A DNA stretch of 64,000 nt from Phycisphaerae bacterium (GCA_014192545.1 BJHL01000008.1:1-64000), one strand, 5' to 3'; shown: positions 53,237-63,328, counted from the stretch's first letter. Made by a program: numbers and translations. The notes: generated by a model not told the origin, from the letters alone.

Positions 53237-53659
53237 ATGCACACACCCGACCTGCATCGCATTCGCGCCAGTTTCGCATGGTTCTCGCCGTGTGGACCTG
53301 CGCTGATCGCCCAGGCCGTCCGTCTCGCCGCTGACCGTGACGATGACATCCGGTCACTCTTGCCCGAGAACCAGGAGCATCTCAACACGTTGCTTTTTCG
53401 CACGCTGGGGCACATCGTCAAGCACGCGGATAACTTCGCGCTGCTTGAAGCGCAGATGGCGACGGTTGCGAGTCGAGCAGCGAAGGCGGGCGTTCGTCCT
53501 AAGCAGTTGCCGCTGATGCGAGATTCGCTGCTGGCGGCACTGGGGGCGCTAGCGGGCGAACAGTGGACGCCAGCACTTGCGCGTGATTGGGAAACGCTGC
53601 TGGATGCAATCATGGGCACGATGCTGGCGGCTCCGAGTGTGACACGGCAAGCCGCCTAA
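53237..53659 (+). CDS. Globin-fold protein lacking the proximal histidine
   Basis: A 140-aa protein with a globin-like sequence: helices FAWFSPCGPALIAQAVRL, LLFRTLGHIVKHADNF and the C-terminal AGVRPKQLPLMRDSLLAAL then WTPALARDWETLLDAIMGTML. In single-domain bacterial globins the proximal His precedes the YGV-x-P-x-H segment; here the aligned position (ASRAAKAGV) is Ala, so heme binding by the usual ligand is unlikely. It is divergent from the hydrolase gene, and 43 nt ahead of mutL. Confidence 0.65.
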   Translation: MHTPDLHRIRASFAWFSPCGPALIAQAVRLAADRDDDIRSLLPENQEHLNTLLFRTLGHIVKHADNFALLEAQMATVASRAAKAGVRPKQLPLMRDSLLAALGALAGEQWTPALARDWETLLDAIMGTMLAAPSVTRQAA

Positions 53660-53702
53660 GCCGGCTCCGTCACGCCGCTGTTTCTGGTCTCTACCATCTC
53701 GC

Positions 53703-55736
53703 GTGTCATCTCCCTCGGCTGTAGTTTCAGCCCCGCGCATCCGTTCATTGCCCACGCTCGTTGCGAACCAAATCGCCGCTGGCGAAGTTGTTGAACGGCC
53801 GGCAAGTGTCGTGAAGGAACTGGTCGAGAATGCGCTGGATGCGGGGTCTACGCGCGTTCAACTCGACATCGAATCAGGCGGCATCGAGCTGATTCGCGTG
53901 ACGGACAACGGCTCGGGCATCGCTCGCGAAGATCTGCCGCTTGCGATTGCTCCGCACGCGACCAGCAAAATCGCAAGCGTCGATGACTTGGATCAGATCG
54001 CCACGCTCGGGTTTCGCGGCGAGGCTCTCGCGAGCATCGCGAGCGTTTCGCGATTGATGATTCGCTCGCGCAGTGCGCAGAGCGACGACGCGGCTGAACT
54101 TGAGGTCGAGGGCGCGAACATCAAGCCCATTCGCCCGGCGAGTGGAAACGTTGGCACCACCATCACCGTTCGCAATCTGTTCTTCAACACGCCGGCACGT
54201 CGCAAGTTTCTCAAGACGATCAATACCGAGCGAGATCGCTGCGCTGAGACGTTTCAGGCTCTCGTGCTCGCGCACCCCAACGTCGCATTTGTACTCACCA
54301 TTGACGGCAAACGCACAATTGATGTACCGGCAAATCAAGGGCCGCATCAACGCACGCTCGCGATTCTGGGCAAGGAGCTGGAATCGCAACTTGTTCCGGT
54401 TTCTGCCGATCGTTTTGATGATTCACGCGGCGTCTCGCTATGGGGACTCGCCGGGCTTCCGAGTCTCGCGCGTGGCAGTACCAAGGGCCAGCACATTTTT
54501 GTCAACGGTCGCAGTATTCGCGACAAAACGATTCAGCATGCAATCGCCGAGGCATATCGAGGTCTCATAGAGCCTGGGCGTTACCCGACGGTGCTGCTCA
54601 TGCTTGATATGAGTCCGCAGGGCGTAGATGTCAATGTGCATCCGCAAAAGGCTGAAGTTCGTTTTCGCGATAGCGGTTTGGTACACAGCGTGGTACTGCG
54701 AGCGCTGCGTGAGGCTCTGCAAAAGGCTGATGTAACCCCAACGGTTCTGAGTCTGCGACCGCAGCTTGCATGGAGTCCTAGTAACACCAATATGCCCGGA
54801 CAGTTGGGACTGGCGAGCGAGCTCATGGGTGCGCAGCAGCCGACTTCCACGGGCTTGCCCGCACAAGAAGTCTCGCCCACGATCGCGGCCGCGAAGTTCG
54901 CCGAGTTTTTCAGCAAGTTTCGCCCGGGCCAGCAGCAGTTTCCGCTGTCATTGGCCGAGGGGATCGAGCAGGCTGACAGGCACGAGCGTGAAAGAGCGAG
55001 TGGGCGAACGAGCGAACGAGCGAACGAGGGGAAGGCAGCCAGCGGGAGTGCTGAGCACGGCGGGAGCGAGCGATTGACGCACGAAGCGACCGTGCATCAG
55101 GCCCGTGCATTCGCGATTGAATCTTCGCAGCCTCTGCTGCAGGTTCACAAGTCGTATGTGATCACGCAAGACCTGCAAGGCGTGGTCATCATCGACCAAC
55201 ACGCGCTGCATGAGCGTGTGATGTTTGAGTATCTTCTCACCCGTGTCTCGCAGGGTACTCTTGAGCGTCAGCATCTGCTCGCGCCGCAACCGATTGATGT
55301 TTCGCCGGCACAGATCTCGCTTCTACCTGCTCTGACGCCGCTGCTCGATCGAATTGGTGTCGAAGCCGAGCCGTTTGGGCCGCTTTCCATCGCTGTTCGA
55401 GCATTTCCCAGCTTCCTATTTGAACGCGGCGTTGATATCGAGCCGTTCATGCAGGAGTTGTTCACCAAAGCAGAGCGAGGCGAATTCGCGAATGTGAGTG
55501 CCGTGCCCAATGCGCAAACCTCATCAGCTTCGCTCGAGCATGCCCTGCGCGATGTTCTCGACATGATGGCGTGCAGGGCCGCGATCAAGGCTGGCGATGA
55601 TCTCTCCACGGGCGAACTGTCCGAGCTCGTCAAACTCCGCGAAGACGTTGAACGCAGCAGCAATTGCCCGCATGGCCGGCCCACCAGCATTCGTCTGACC
55701 ATTCGCGAACTCGAAAAACTCTTCGGCCGGGCTTGA
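53703..55736 (+). CDS. mutL: DNA mismatch repair protein MutL
   Basis: ATP-driven mismatch repair coordinator with endonuclease activity. The 677-aa protein has a GHKL ATPase domain (NQIAAGEVVERPASVVKEL, VTDNGSGI, ATSKI, GFRGEALASI), the transducer domain (FFNTPARRKFLK, FVNGRSIRD, DVNVHPQKAEVRF), a Gln/Ser-rich linker (about 340-450) and the C-terminal dimerisation domain with the nicking motif DQHALHERVMFE (498-509) and CPHGRP. The nicking motif means no MutH is needed. GTG start at 53703. Confidence 0.97.
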   Translation: MSSPSAVVSAPRIRSLPTLVANQIAAGEVVERPASVVKELVENALDAGSTRVQLDIESGGIELIRVTDNGSGIAREDLPLAIAPHATSKIASVDDLDQIATLGFRGEALASIASVSRLMIRSRSAQSDDAAELEVEGANIKPIRPASGNVGTTITVRNLFFNTPARRKFLKTINTERDRCAETFQALVLAHPNVAFVLTIDGKRTIDVPANQGPHQRTLAILGKELESQLVPVSADRFDDSRGVSLWGLAGLPSLARGSTKGQHIFVNGRSIRDKTIQHAIAEAYRGLIEPGRYPTVLLMLDMSPQGVDVNVHPQKAEVRFRDSGLVHSVVLRALREALQKADVTPTVLSLRPQLAWSPSNTNMPGQLGLASELMGAQQPTSTGLPAQEVSPTIAAAKFAEFFSKFRPGQQQFPLSLAEGIEQADRHERERASGRTSERANEGKAASGSAEHGGSERLTHEATVHQARAFAIESSQPLLQVHKSYVITQDLQGVVIIDQHALHERVMFEYLLTRVSQGTLERQHLLAPQPIDVSPAQISLLPALTPLLDRIGVEAEPFGPLSIAVRAFPSFLFERGVDIEPFMQELFTKAERGEFANVSAVPNAQTSSASLEHALRDVLDMMACRAAIKAGDDLSTGELSELVKLREDVERSSNCPHGRPTSIRLTIRELEKLFGRA

Positions 55737-55769
55737 ACGTTCGGGCGTGCAAACTCTCTACTCTCTCGC

Positions 55770-56585
55770 GTGCCCCTCGTCTCCGATACCGGCATCTGCG
55801 TCCGAGCATGGGACTGGTCCGAAACCAGCCAGACTCTCTGGATTTTTACGCGCTCGCTGGGTTTGCTGCGCTGCCTTGCGAAAGGAAGCAAACGCGCGAA
55901 CAGCACGTTCTCAGGCGGCGTCGAACTCCTGACGCGCGGCGATCTCATCGTCAGCACGCGTGCCCTTGAGAAAGATTCGCAAAGCATGACCACGCTCACG
56001 ACGTGGGACCTTGCTGAGATTTTTCCCGGCGCGCGTGCGACACTGACCAGCTTTCACGTGGGCATGGCCATGCTCGACCTTGTGCAACACTCGATGCACG
56101 AGAACGATCCGCACGAGCAGGTGTTCGACACCCTCGTCGCATCACTTCGGCAGCTAGGTGAGCCGAGCCGCGATGTTGCCGCGATCGCGACCGTCGCGTG
56201 GATCATTCTCGTTGAGACCGGTCACACGCCCGAACTCGCTCGCGATGTACGCAGCGACGGGCCGCTGCAGGAAGCCAAGTCATACGCATTCTCGCCGCGA
56301 CTGGGCGGATTTACACGCGATGATTCAACCGCGAGTTCTCCTCCGACATCCTTGTCTTGGACAACACGTTCAACCGTCGAAGTCGGTCCGCTCTGGCGCG
56401 TTCGCGACACGACGCTGGCACTTTTCCGAGCACTCGCTCGAGACACAAATGTACTCGCCGCGCAGCCATCGGCACATGACGCTGCAACCACGCTGCGTGC
56501 GGCAAAGCTGCTGCTCATGTACTTTCGCGAAGTTTTCCAATGCGAGCCCAAAGCAGTGGGTGTGCTGCTTGAACGCTGGACGTGA
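55770..56585 (+). CDS. recO: DNA repair protein RecO
   Basis: Helps load RecA on SSB-coated DNA in the RecFOR pathway. The 271-aa protein has an N-terminal OB fold (GICVRAWDWSETSQTLWIFT, then GLLRCLAKGSKR and VELLTRGDLIVS) and a helical C-terminal domain (LTSFHVGMAMLDLVQHSM). The zinc-type cysteines of many RecO proteins are absent. GTG start at 55770, 33 nt after mutL; likely co-transcribed with it. Its stop codon is part of a hairpin shared with metH. Confidence 0.85.
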   Translation: MPLVSDTGICVRAWDWSETSQTLWIFTRSLGLLRCLAKGSKRANSTFSGGVELLTRGDLIVSTRALEKDSQSMTTLTTWDLAEIFPGARATLTSFHVGMAMLDLVQHSMHENDPHEQVFDTLVASLRQLGEPSRDVAAIATVAWIILVETGHTPELARDVRSDGPLQEAKSYAFSPRLGGFTRDDSTASSPPTSLSWTTRSTVEVGPLWRVRDTTLALFRALARDTNVLAAQPSAHDAATTLRAAKLLLMYFREVFQCEPKAVGVLLERWT

Positions 56586-56617
56586 GTGCGTTGTATGCTT
56601 TCAGAAGACGCACTCAC
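56582..56617. terminator. Inverted repeat spanning the stop codons of recO and metH
   Basis: Perfect 10-bp arms GTGAGTGCGT (56582-56591) and ACGCACTCAC (56608-56617) with a 16-nt loop. The recO stop (56583-56585) and the metH stop (56614-56616) lie inside the two arms, so the whole intergenic region is one hairpin. There is no T-run. Confidence 0.6.
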
Positions 56618-59600
56618 ACGTTGAAATACTTCGCTGCCGGGTGGTGCACAATGATCGCGCTGGTACTCTGCTCAGGATCAATCTGCCAGTTTTCCGTGAG
56701 CTCACAGCCGATGCGCTGCGGCTCAAGTAGCGTCCACAGTTTCTCCTGGTCTTGCAAGTTGGGGCACGCCGGATACCCAAAGCTGTAGCGCGAGCCTTGA
56801 TACTTCTGCGTGAACAAGTCCTTGATTTTCGGCGAATCTTCGCCTGAAATGCCAAGTTCCTGCCGCATTCGCTTGTGCCAGAACTCAGCGAGTGCTTCCG
56901 CAGTTTCAACTGCCAGTCCGTGCAAGTACAAGTAGTTGGTGTAGTCATTCGCCTGAAACAACTTGTTGGCTTCCACTGTTGCAGTTTTGCCCATCGTCAC
57001 ACAGTGCATGCCAATCACATCGACATGATCGCTCGTCACCGGTCGGAAGTAGTCGCTGATGCAAAGCCGGCGTTTGTCACTCTGGCGAGGGAACGTAAAG
57101 CGAAGGCGTTCCCCCGATCGCTTCGCATCATTCCAGATCACCAGGTCGTCGCCGTCAGCGTTGCAAGGCATGTACCCATAAACAACCTTGGGCTGCAGAA
57201 TGTTCTCGCGCTTGCATGTTGCCTTCCACTGCTCAAAAACCGGCATGATCTTGTCTTCAACAAACGCTTCATACTCGCCGTCGCTCATCGCCCCCTTCTT
57301 TACCTGCCACTGTCCGCGGAAGAGTGCAATTGGGTTGATGAACGGATACAGGTCCTCAAGATTCAACGTCTCGACGACGCGCGTTCCCCAGAATGGCGGC
57401 GTCGGCACGCGATTATCCATGGTCGTTTCGCTGCGTGTATTCACGCTCGCGTCGCGTTCCAAAACTGCCGTCCCAGTGCTCGCACCAGCGTTCGCCGCAG
57501 CCAACTTTGCGATGCGAGTCTGGTTGATGGAGTCTTCCGCCGCAGTGCGTTTGCCCAGCCGCTCCGAAATTTCGTTCGCGAGCGTGCTGCTCTGGCCGCT
57601 CATCAACATATCCATCGTGCGCAGGCCTTCAAATGCATCGCGCCCGTAATACACACTGCCTGTATACACGCTTCGCAAGTGCCCCTCGCAGTAATGCCGC
57701 GTCAGTGCCGCACCACCAAGCAGAATGTCGGGCTTCATGCCTTGCCGATTAAGTTCGCGCAGGTTTTCTTCCATCACCGTCACACTCTTGACGAGCAGGC
57801 CCGACATGCCGATGGCATCGGCCTTGTGCTCTTGCCACGCCTTGATGATGGCATCAACAGTTTGCTTGATGCCGATATTGACAACCGTGTAGCCGTTGTT
57901 GCTCAAGATGATGTCGACAAGATTCTTGCCAATGTCATGCACGTCGCCCTGCACCGTTGCGAGCACGATCTTGCCTTTGCTCTGGCCTTCCACCTTCTCC
58001 ATCAGCGGCTCAAGCTGCGCAACCGCCGTCTTCATCACTTCGGCACTCTGCAGCACAAACGGCAACTGCATCTTGCCGCTGCCAAACAACTCGCCGACGG
58101 TCTTCATGCCGTCGAGCAAGTGATCGTTGATGATCGCGAGGGGCGGGTAGACCTTCAACGCATCTTGGATCGAATCCGTCAGGCCTTCTTTTTCGCCGTC
58201 GATGATGTGGGCTCGCAGCCGCTCTTCAACTGTTGAGTCCGCAGCGGACTTTTTCTTCGTCGTCGTGGTAGCTTGCACATCTTTGAACAACTCGATGAAC
58301 ACCTGCAGCGGGTCAAAACCTTCGCGGCGACGATCGTAAATCAAGTCCAGTGCTGCATTCCACTGATCATCAGGAATCTTGTTTCGCGGCAGAATCTTGC
58401 TGAAGTGCAGAATCGCGCTCGTCAGCCCGGCCTCTTGCAGTTCGTGCAAGAACGCGCTGTTGAGCACAGTGCGCGACGCAGGCGACAACCCAAAGCTCAC
58501 GTTGCTCAAGCCCACTGTCGTCTGGCAAAGCGGTAGAGCCTTACTGATGCGTCGCACGCCTTCAATGGTTTCAAGCGCGCTGCGACGATCGCTCTCCATG
58601 CCTGTACTCACAGGCAGCACGAGCGGATCGAACATGATGTCTTCCGCCGCCAAACCGTGCACTTGCGTCGCACGATCAAACGCTCGCTGCGCGATTGCCA
58701 GCTTGCGATCTGCCGTCCGCGCCATGCTCGCTTCTTTATCTTCGTCAATCGAGCCAATCACGAGTGCGGCGCCGTACGTCTTCGCGAGCTTGCAGAACAG
58801 ATCAAACTTGTGTTCACCATCTTCAAAGTTCGCACTGTTGATAATGCACTTGCCCCCCGCCACGCGCAGCCCCGCTTCGATGGTCTTCGACTGCGTGCTA
58901 TCCAACATCAACGGCACGTTCACCTGTCGCACGGTGCGTCGCACAACTTCTTCCATGTCCTTAGCGTTGTCGCGGCCGGCGTAGTCAACGTTGATATCCA
59001 GCACGTGTGCGCCATCATGCCGGACCTGCTCGCGAGCCAAGCTCACGATGCCGTCGAAATCTTCGGCCTCCAAAAGCCGCTTGAAAGCCCGCGATCCGGA
59101 GGCATTCATGCGCTCGCCGATGATCAGAATCGAATTGTCCTGGCGGTAATCCTGCGTTGAATACAGCGACGTGACCGCAGAAGGCAGCGACGGCTGCTGC
59201 ATGAGTGCGGTTGCACCTTCGCTGGTTGCGTTCAGACGCGTTGAACTCCCGCGTTCGATTGCATCCACGATGTTCACAAGCCGAGCAATGTGCTCAGGCT
59301 TGGTGCCGCAGCACCCGCCGATGATTCGCACATTATTTTCGCGAACGAACTTGTCCATCGCTTCGCCGAACGGCTCGGCTCCCAGCGGAAACTCCGTTCG
59401 CCCTTCAACCAGAATCGGCAGCCCTGCGTTGGGCATGACTGAAATCGCTCGCGGAATGCCAGCACTATTCTCGCCACGAATCCAGTGCTCGCCCAGCCAC
59501 TTCACGTGCTCACGCATCTCCACAGGCCCGGTCGCGCAGTTGAGCCCCAGCGACACAATCGGATATCCCGCCAGCGCTGTTGCCGCTGCCGAAATCTCCG

Positions 59601-60228
59601 TTCCCAGCAGCATCGTGCCCGTGTTTTCAATCGTCACGCTCACCATGATCGGCACATCAAGGGCCGTCTTGCCTGCATCTGCGAGTGCACTCATCACGGC
59701 GTTGATCACGCACTTGATTTGCAACAAATCCTGGCACGTTTCAATGATGAAGCAGTCGACGCCGCCAGCGATAAGCCCGCGTGCCTGCTCCTTGTAGCTC
59801 GCGAACATCCCATCCCAGTCGATGTTTCCCAGCGTGATGAGCTTGGTTCCAGGCCCCATGCTTCCCGCAACAAATCGCGGTTTGTCGCTGGTGCTGAACT
59901 TCTTCGCCGCCGCTCGCGCCAGGTGCGCTGCTTGCACATTGAGCGCGAATGCCTCATCCTGCAACTCAAACTCCGCCAACACATGCGGCATGCCGCCGAA
60001 CGTATCGGTCTCGACCACGTCCGCACCGACGGCGAAGAACGATTCGTGAATCGACTGAATCAGTTCAGGCCGACTCTTGACCAGAATCTCCGGGCAGTTC
60101 TCCTTGCCCAAAAAGTCTCGCGTGACATCCAAATCCACCGCGTGCGTCGCTGTACCCATCGCGCCGTCAAACACCAGTCGGCGGCGAGCCAGGGCGGTCA
60201 AAAATGAACTGTTGAAAGTGTTGCTCAT
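56614..60228 (-). CDS. metH: Cobalamin-dependent methionine synthase
   Basis: Transfers the methyl group of 5-methyl-THF to homocysteine through cobalamin. The 1204-aa protein has all four modules: homocysteine-binding (1-325, zinc cysteines C306 and C307 in IGGCCGTKPEHI with a further Cys in LNCATGP), pterin-binding (about 355-620, GERMNASGSRAFKRLL, HVLDINVDYAGRD), B12-binding (about 650-900, DVHDIGKN with axial His H764) and AdoMet activation (about 930-1204). ATG at 60228 is used; a TTG two codons earlier is possible. metF in the same window supplies its substrate. Confidence 0.97.
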   Translation of the reverse strand: MSNTFNSSFLTALARRRLVFDGAMGTATHAVDLDVTRDFLGKENCPEILVKSRPELIQSIHESFFAVGADVVETDTFGGMPHVLAEFELQDEAFALNVQAAHLARAAAKKFSTSDKPRFVAGSMGPGTKLITLGNIDWDGMFASYKEQARGLIAGGVDCFIIETCQDLLQIKCVINAVMSALADAGKTALDVPIMVSVTIENTGTMLLGTEISAAATALAGYPIVSLGLNCATGPVEMREHVKWLGEHWIRGENSAGIPRAISVMPNAGLPILVEGRTEFPLGAEPFGEAMDKFVRENNVRIIGGCCGTKPEHIARLVNIVDAIERGSSTRLNATSEGATALMQQPSLPSAVTSLYSTQDYRQDNSILIIGERMNASGSRAFKRLLEAEDFDGIVSLAREQVRHDGAHVLDINVDYAGRDNAKDMEEVVRRTVRQVNVPLMLDSTQSKTIEAGLRVAGGKCIINSANFEDGEHKFDLFCKLAKTYGAALVIGSIDEDKEASMARTADRKLAIAQRAFDRATQVHGLAAEDIMFDPLVLPVSTGMESDRRSALETIEGVRRISKALPLCQTTVGLSNVSFGLSPASRTVLNSAFLHELQEAGLTSAILHFSKILPRNKIPDDQWNAALDLIYDRRREGFDPLQVFIELFKDVQATTTTKKKSAADSTVEERLRAHIIDGEKEGLTDSIQDALKVYPPLAIINDHLLDGMKTVGELFGSGKMQLPFVLQSAEVMKTAVAQLEPLMEKVEGQSKGKIVLATVQGDVHDIGKNLVDIILSNNGYTVVNIGIKQTVDAIIKAWQEHKADAIGMSGLLVKSVTVMEENLRELNRQGMKPDILLGGAALTRHYCEGHLRSVYTGSVYYGRDAFEGLRTMDMLMSGQSSTLANEISERLGKRTAAEDSINQTRIAKLAAANAGASTGTAVLERDASVNTRSETTMDNRVPTPPFWGTRVVETLNLEDLYPFINPIALFRGQWQVKKGAMSDGEYEAFVEDKIMPVFEQWKATCKRENILQPKVVYGYMPCNADGDDLVIWNDAKRSGERLRFTFPRQSDKRRLCISDYFRPVTSDHVDVIGMHCVTMGKTATVEANKLFQANDYTNYLYLHGLAVETAEALAEFWHKRMRQELGISGEDSPKIKDLFTQKYQGSRYSFGYPACPNLQDQEKLWTLLEPQRIGCELTENWQIDPEQSTSAIIVHHPAAKYFNV

Positions 60229-60430
60229 GGTCAAGAATCTCTATCGGCGGTGGAGGCGTTGGAAAACGCACACACCGCAAAAACACATGCGGGGCCGTGA
60301 GGAGAATCGAAACCTCCAAACAGCCCCAACATCGAGACCTCGACCGGGCTTCTTTGCTGCCACTCGCCACACGAGGCGCCACAGCAAAGCGAAGGTGCCG
60401 ACTTTCACGGCTAGATTGATCTATTCTACG
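60229..60430 (-). promoter_or_regulatory. Structured leader region upstream of metH
   Basis: No gene. In mRNA sense three hairpins follow one another: an 8-bp stem CTTTGCTG/CAGCAAAG (60352-60389) with an inner CTCG/CGAG, a stem AGCCC/GGGCT (60322-60350) and a short GGAG/CTCC (60301-60317). I could not match them to the consensus of the cobalamin, SAM or SAH riboswitches, so a regulator is only suggested by the structure. Confidence 0.35.
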
Positions 60431-60518
60431 CGCATCACGGCCAACAACCCACCCGGGGGCACCCCCGATTCGTCCCTATAACGCAGATTCGTTTGCGTCG
60501 CCTCACCGCACGCCCGGA

Positions 60519-61952
60519 TTACTTCTCGCTCGCAATGCCCGGTGGCACACTCGCGGTAACTGTCGTCGCTGGCTTGGGCACCTCGACGGTTGGAGCCGTA
60601 CCCACAGCCTCCATAGCTTCACGTTGCAGCAACTGTCCCTCGATGTGCTTGCGTCGTGCGATTTTTATAGCAGTAACGCCAATGAAACTGATCAGCAGCA
60701 GAGCGAACATGTACACGACGCGCGCCCGGCCCATGGCTACCAGCGCGCCCATCACTGCAAACGCCCCGGCGATCAAGTACAACACCAGTACCGACTTTTT
60801 CACGCCTAGCGCACGCTTCAGGATATGGTGAATGTGCTGATCGTCCGCCGCCGAGATGCTCTTGCCTTCCATCTTCCGCCGGACGATTGCCAGCGCAGTA
60901 TCCAGAATCGGCAGCATGAACGCTATCAAACCCGCCGCGACGTAATGCGTTTTGCCCGTATCGCCCAGCGAGAAAATCAGCACGCACATGCAGTAGCCCA
61001 AGAGCAAACTGCCAGCGTCGCCCAGGAAAATCGTCGCGGGATTGAAGTTGTGTGGCAGGAATCCAAGGCACGCGCCCAGAATCGCCATGCACAAGATGAT
61101 GCGCTGACTATCGCGAGGACCATCATCCAGCAACGCCAAACTGAGTGCAATCACAAGCAAGCCAATGCTCGTGATCGCCGTCGTTCCCGAGCACAAGCCA
61201 TCAAGCCCGTCAATCAAGTTGCATGCGTTGCACAGCCCAACCACACCCAGCCCTAGCATCGCCGTGCCGATCCAGTAGATCGTGTCGATGCTGATTGCCG
61301 AGAAACCCAGGATGGTTCCCGGCAACGGAATGTGCAGCATCACCGTCTCAAAGCCCTGTGCGTTCAGCGTCGTTTCGATACCAAACGCCTGCGCCAGCGG
61401 CAGCACCAAACCAGCCGCCAAACGCACGCCCACCATCTCAATAGCCAAGCACGCCGCAGCAAACAACTGCCCGCCCACTTTCACGCGAGGCGATAGCCCG
61501 GTGACGTCATCAATTACGCCCACCAGCACGATGACCGTCATGCCCAAGAAGACCGACCAGGGCACGGGCAGGCGAATCGCTTCGCCAAGTGGATCAATGA
61601 ACTTCGTGGGATGATACTGAATGAGCCCTGTGAACTTGAGCGCAAGAAAGCTGAAGAACACGCCCGCCATGATGCCTAGGTACACACCCACGCCGCCCAA
61701 GTACGCGACTGGAATCTTATGAATCTTGCGCGGGTCACTAGGCCTGTCGATAATACCGTTCTTCACGGCGAGCATTCGCATGAGTGGCGTGGCAAAGAGT
61801 GTGACCACAAAGCTGACGACCAGCACGCCTATGTAACCTTCAAAAATGCCCAGCCGCGAAGCGTCAACGTGGGGCGTACTCACAATGTCGAGCGGCCCCG
61901 CCGCACCAAGCGTCGATGCAAGTGCATTCAAGATGGCAGCGACTGTGACCAT
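60519..61952 (-). CDS. Undecaprenyl-phosphate glycosyl-1-phosphate transferase (WecA/TagO/MraY family)
   Basis: A 477-aa polytopic enzyme with about 11 TM helices that transfers a sugar phosphate (often GlcNAc-1-P) to undecaprenyl phosphate, starting surface polysaccharide synthesis. Family motifs are [27 protein letters not shown] and [12 protein letters not shown]. The Ala/Thr/Pro-rich C-terminal tail of about 45 residues is cytosolic. It is the last of three minus-strand genes (BY-kinase-like, epimerase, this gene). The ATG at 61952 lacks a good ribosome binding site. Confidence 0.93.
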   Translation of the reverse strand: MVTVAAILNALASTLGAAGPLDIVSTPHVDASRLGIFEGYIGVLVVSFVVTLFATPLMRMLAVKNGIIDRPSDPRKIHKIPVAYLGGVGVYLGIMAGVFFSFLALKFTGLIQYHPTKFIDPLGEAIRLPVPWSVFLGMTVIVLVGVIDDVTGLSPRVKVGGQLFAAACLAIEMVGVRLAAGLVLPLAQAFGIETTLNAQGFETVMLHIPLPGTILGFSAISIDTIYWIGTAMLGLGVVGLCNACNLIDGLDGLCSGTTAITSIGLLVIALSLALLDDGPRDSQRIILCMAILGACLGFLPHNFNPATIFLGDAGSLLLGYCMCVLIFSLGDTGKTHYVAAGLIAFMLPILDTALAIVRRKMEGKSISAADDQHIHHILKRALGVKKSVLVLYLIAGAFAVMGALVAMGRARVVYMFALLLISFIGVTAIKIARRKHIEGQLLQREAMEAVGTAPTVEVPKPATTVTASVPPGIASEK

Positions 61953-62001
61953 AAAAGCGAACGATTTCTACGCAGCCAACCCTGAACGGTGCACAAACGG
62001 T

Positions 62002-62037
62002 GCGATCAGCCCGGCGCGTAGAGCCGCTACTGATCGC
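62002..62037 (-). terminator. Hairpin between the epimerase and transferase genes
   Basis: An 8-bp outer stem GCGATCAG/CTGATCGC with an inner CGGC/GCCG pairing. It lies 16 nt after the epimerase stop. No T-run follows, so it may attenuate transcription or stabilise the mRNA. Confidence 0.45.
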
Positions 62038-62052
62038 CCCCTCTTTGCATGA

Positions 62053-63036
62053 TCAATGCTTCATCAAAACAGCTACGTCTTCAATCGTCTTTTCCAGCGG
62101 GATTGTTGGGGAAAACCCAATAACTCGCTGGATTCGCGTCAAGTCGGGCTTGCGCTGGCGGAGGTCCTCAAACCCCGACGCGAACGCATCAGCATAGGGA
62201 ATCGCGCGGACACGCGACGAGCTTTGCGTCACGCGAATCACCAGATTGGCCAATTCACGGATACTTATTGCTCGATCTGAACCCACATTGAACACACCCC
62301 CAAAGGCTTCCGAACACGCCAGTAACTTTGGCAACGCCGCCGACACGTCGCGCACGTCACAAAAGCACCGCGTCTGGCTGCCATCGCCGTACACCGGCAG
62401 GTCTTCGCCCTTCAGTGCAGCCGCAATAAATCGCGGCAGCACCATGCCGTAATCGCCCACTTGCCGGGGGCCGACCGTGTTAAAAAACCGCGTAATGACA
62501 ACTGGCAGGCCGTGTGTTTTGAACGCCGAGAGGCCGATGGACTCGTCCAAGGCCTTGCTCATCGCGTACGTCCAGCGAAAAACAGTGGTGGGGCCGTAGA
62601 CCACGTCATCATCTTCGCGAAAGGGCGTCTTGTCGCTCTTGCCGTAGACCTCGCTGCTGCTGGCAATGAGCGTGCGCGTAGGTTTGTTCTCAAAACTCGC
62701 CGTGCACGCAAACCGTACCAATTCGCCCGTCTCGTGAATGTTGTTCTCGATGCATTTGGTGGGATTATCAACCACCAACTTCACGCCCACGCTCGCGGCC
62801 AAGTGATAAATCTCGTCGAATTTCTCTTTTGCGAGTTCGCCCGTGAGTGCCGTTGAAACCGTGTTGTACACGAATCGCACACGGGCATGCTGCGGCAGGT
62901 TTTCTCGCCGGCCCGTTGAGAGATCATCGACGATGACAACATCATCGCCGCGAGCGATGAGTAACTGGGCCAAGTGCGAGCCGATAAAGCCAGCGCCGCC
63001 GGTCACAAGAACACGTCGAACACGCTTGACGGTCAA
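62053..63036 (-). CDS. NAD-dependent sugar epimerase/dehydratase
   Basis: A 327-aa extended short-chain dehydrogenase acting on a nucleotide sugar. Residues 12-20 read TGGAGFIGS (NAD-binding), D37/D38 lie at the end of strand 2, the Ser of SSSEVYG precedes Y157 and K161 in the YxxxK motif (YAMSK), and GDGSQTRCFCDVRD matches the UDP-sugar 4-epimerase/decarboxylase group. Exact substrate unknown. TTG start at 63036 with AAGGAG 8 nt upstream. The two flanking polysaccharide genes support a role in EPS synthesis. Confidence 0.92.
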   Translation of the reverse strand: MTVKRVRRVLVTGGAGFIGSHLAQLLIARGDDVVIVDDLSTGRRENLPQHARVRFVYNTVSTALTGELAKEKFDEIYHLAASVGVKLVVDNPTKCIENNIHETGELVRFACTASFENKPTRTLIASSSEVYGKSDKTPFREDDDVVYGPTTVFRWTYAMSKALDESIGLSAFKTHGLPVVITRFFNTVGPRQVGDYGMVLPRFIAAALKGEDLPVYGDGSQTRCFCDVRDVSAALPKLLACSEAFGGVFNVGSDRAISIRELANLVIRVTQSSSRVRAIPYADAFASGFEDLRQRKPDLTRIQRVIGFSPTIPLEKTIEDVAVLMKH

Positions 63037-63137
63037 CGGCGGGCTCCTTCAGGAAGACGGTCGCCGATGGAGGCGGTCGCAGAGGTGCGGAGGAAGGCGG
63101 AGAGTTTCGGAGGGTATGGATGGGAGATGAAAAGGCC

Positions 63138-63195
<58 letters not shown>

Positions 63196-63228
63196 GGGAC
63201 GAGTTCGAAGTTTGCAAGCAAGTGGAAG

Positions 63229-63300
63229 CACCCACTCACCCATTCACCCATTCACCCACTCACCCATTTGCCTGCTCACCCACTCACCGTCTCACCCACT
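63229..63300. repeat. Octamer array CACCCACT/CACCCATT x9
   Basis: Nine 8-nt units: four CACCCACT, three CACCCATT and two diverged ones (TGCCTGCT, CACCGTCT). The unit matches that of the array at 5047-5102. It lies between the BY-kinase-like gene stop and the epimerase gene, so in a shared transcript it would be read through. Confidence 0.9.
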
Positions 63301-63328
63301 CCGCCTTCCTTCGCATCTCCGCGACCTC

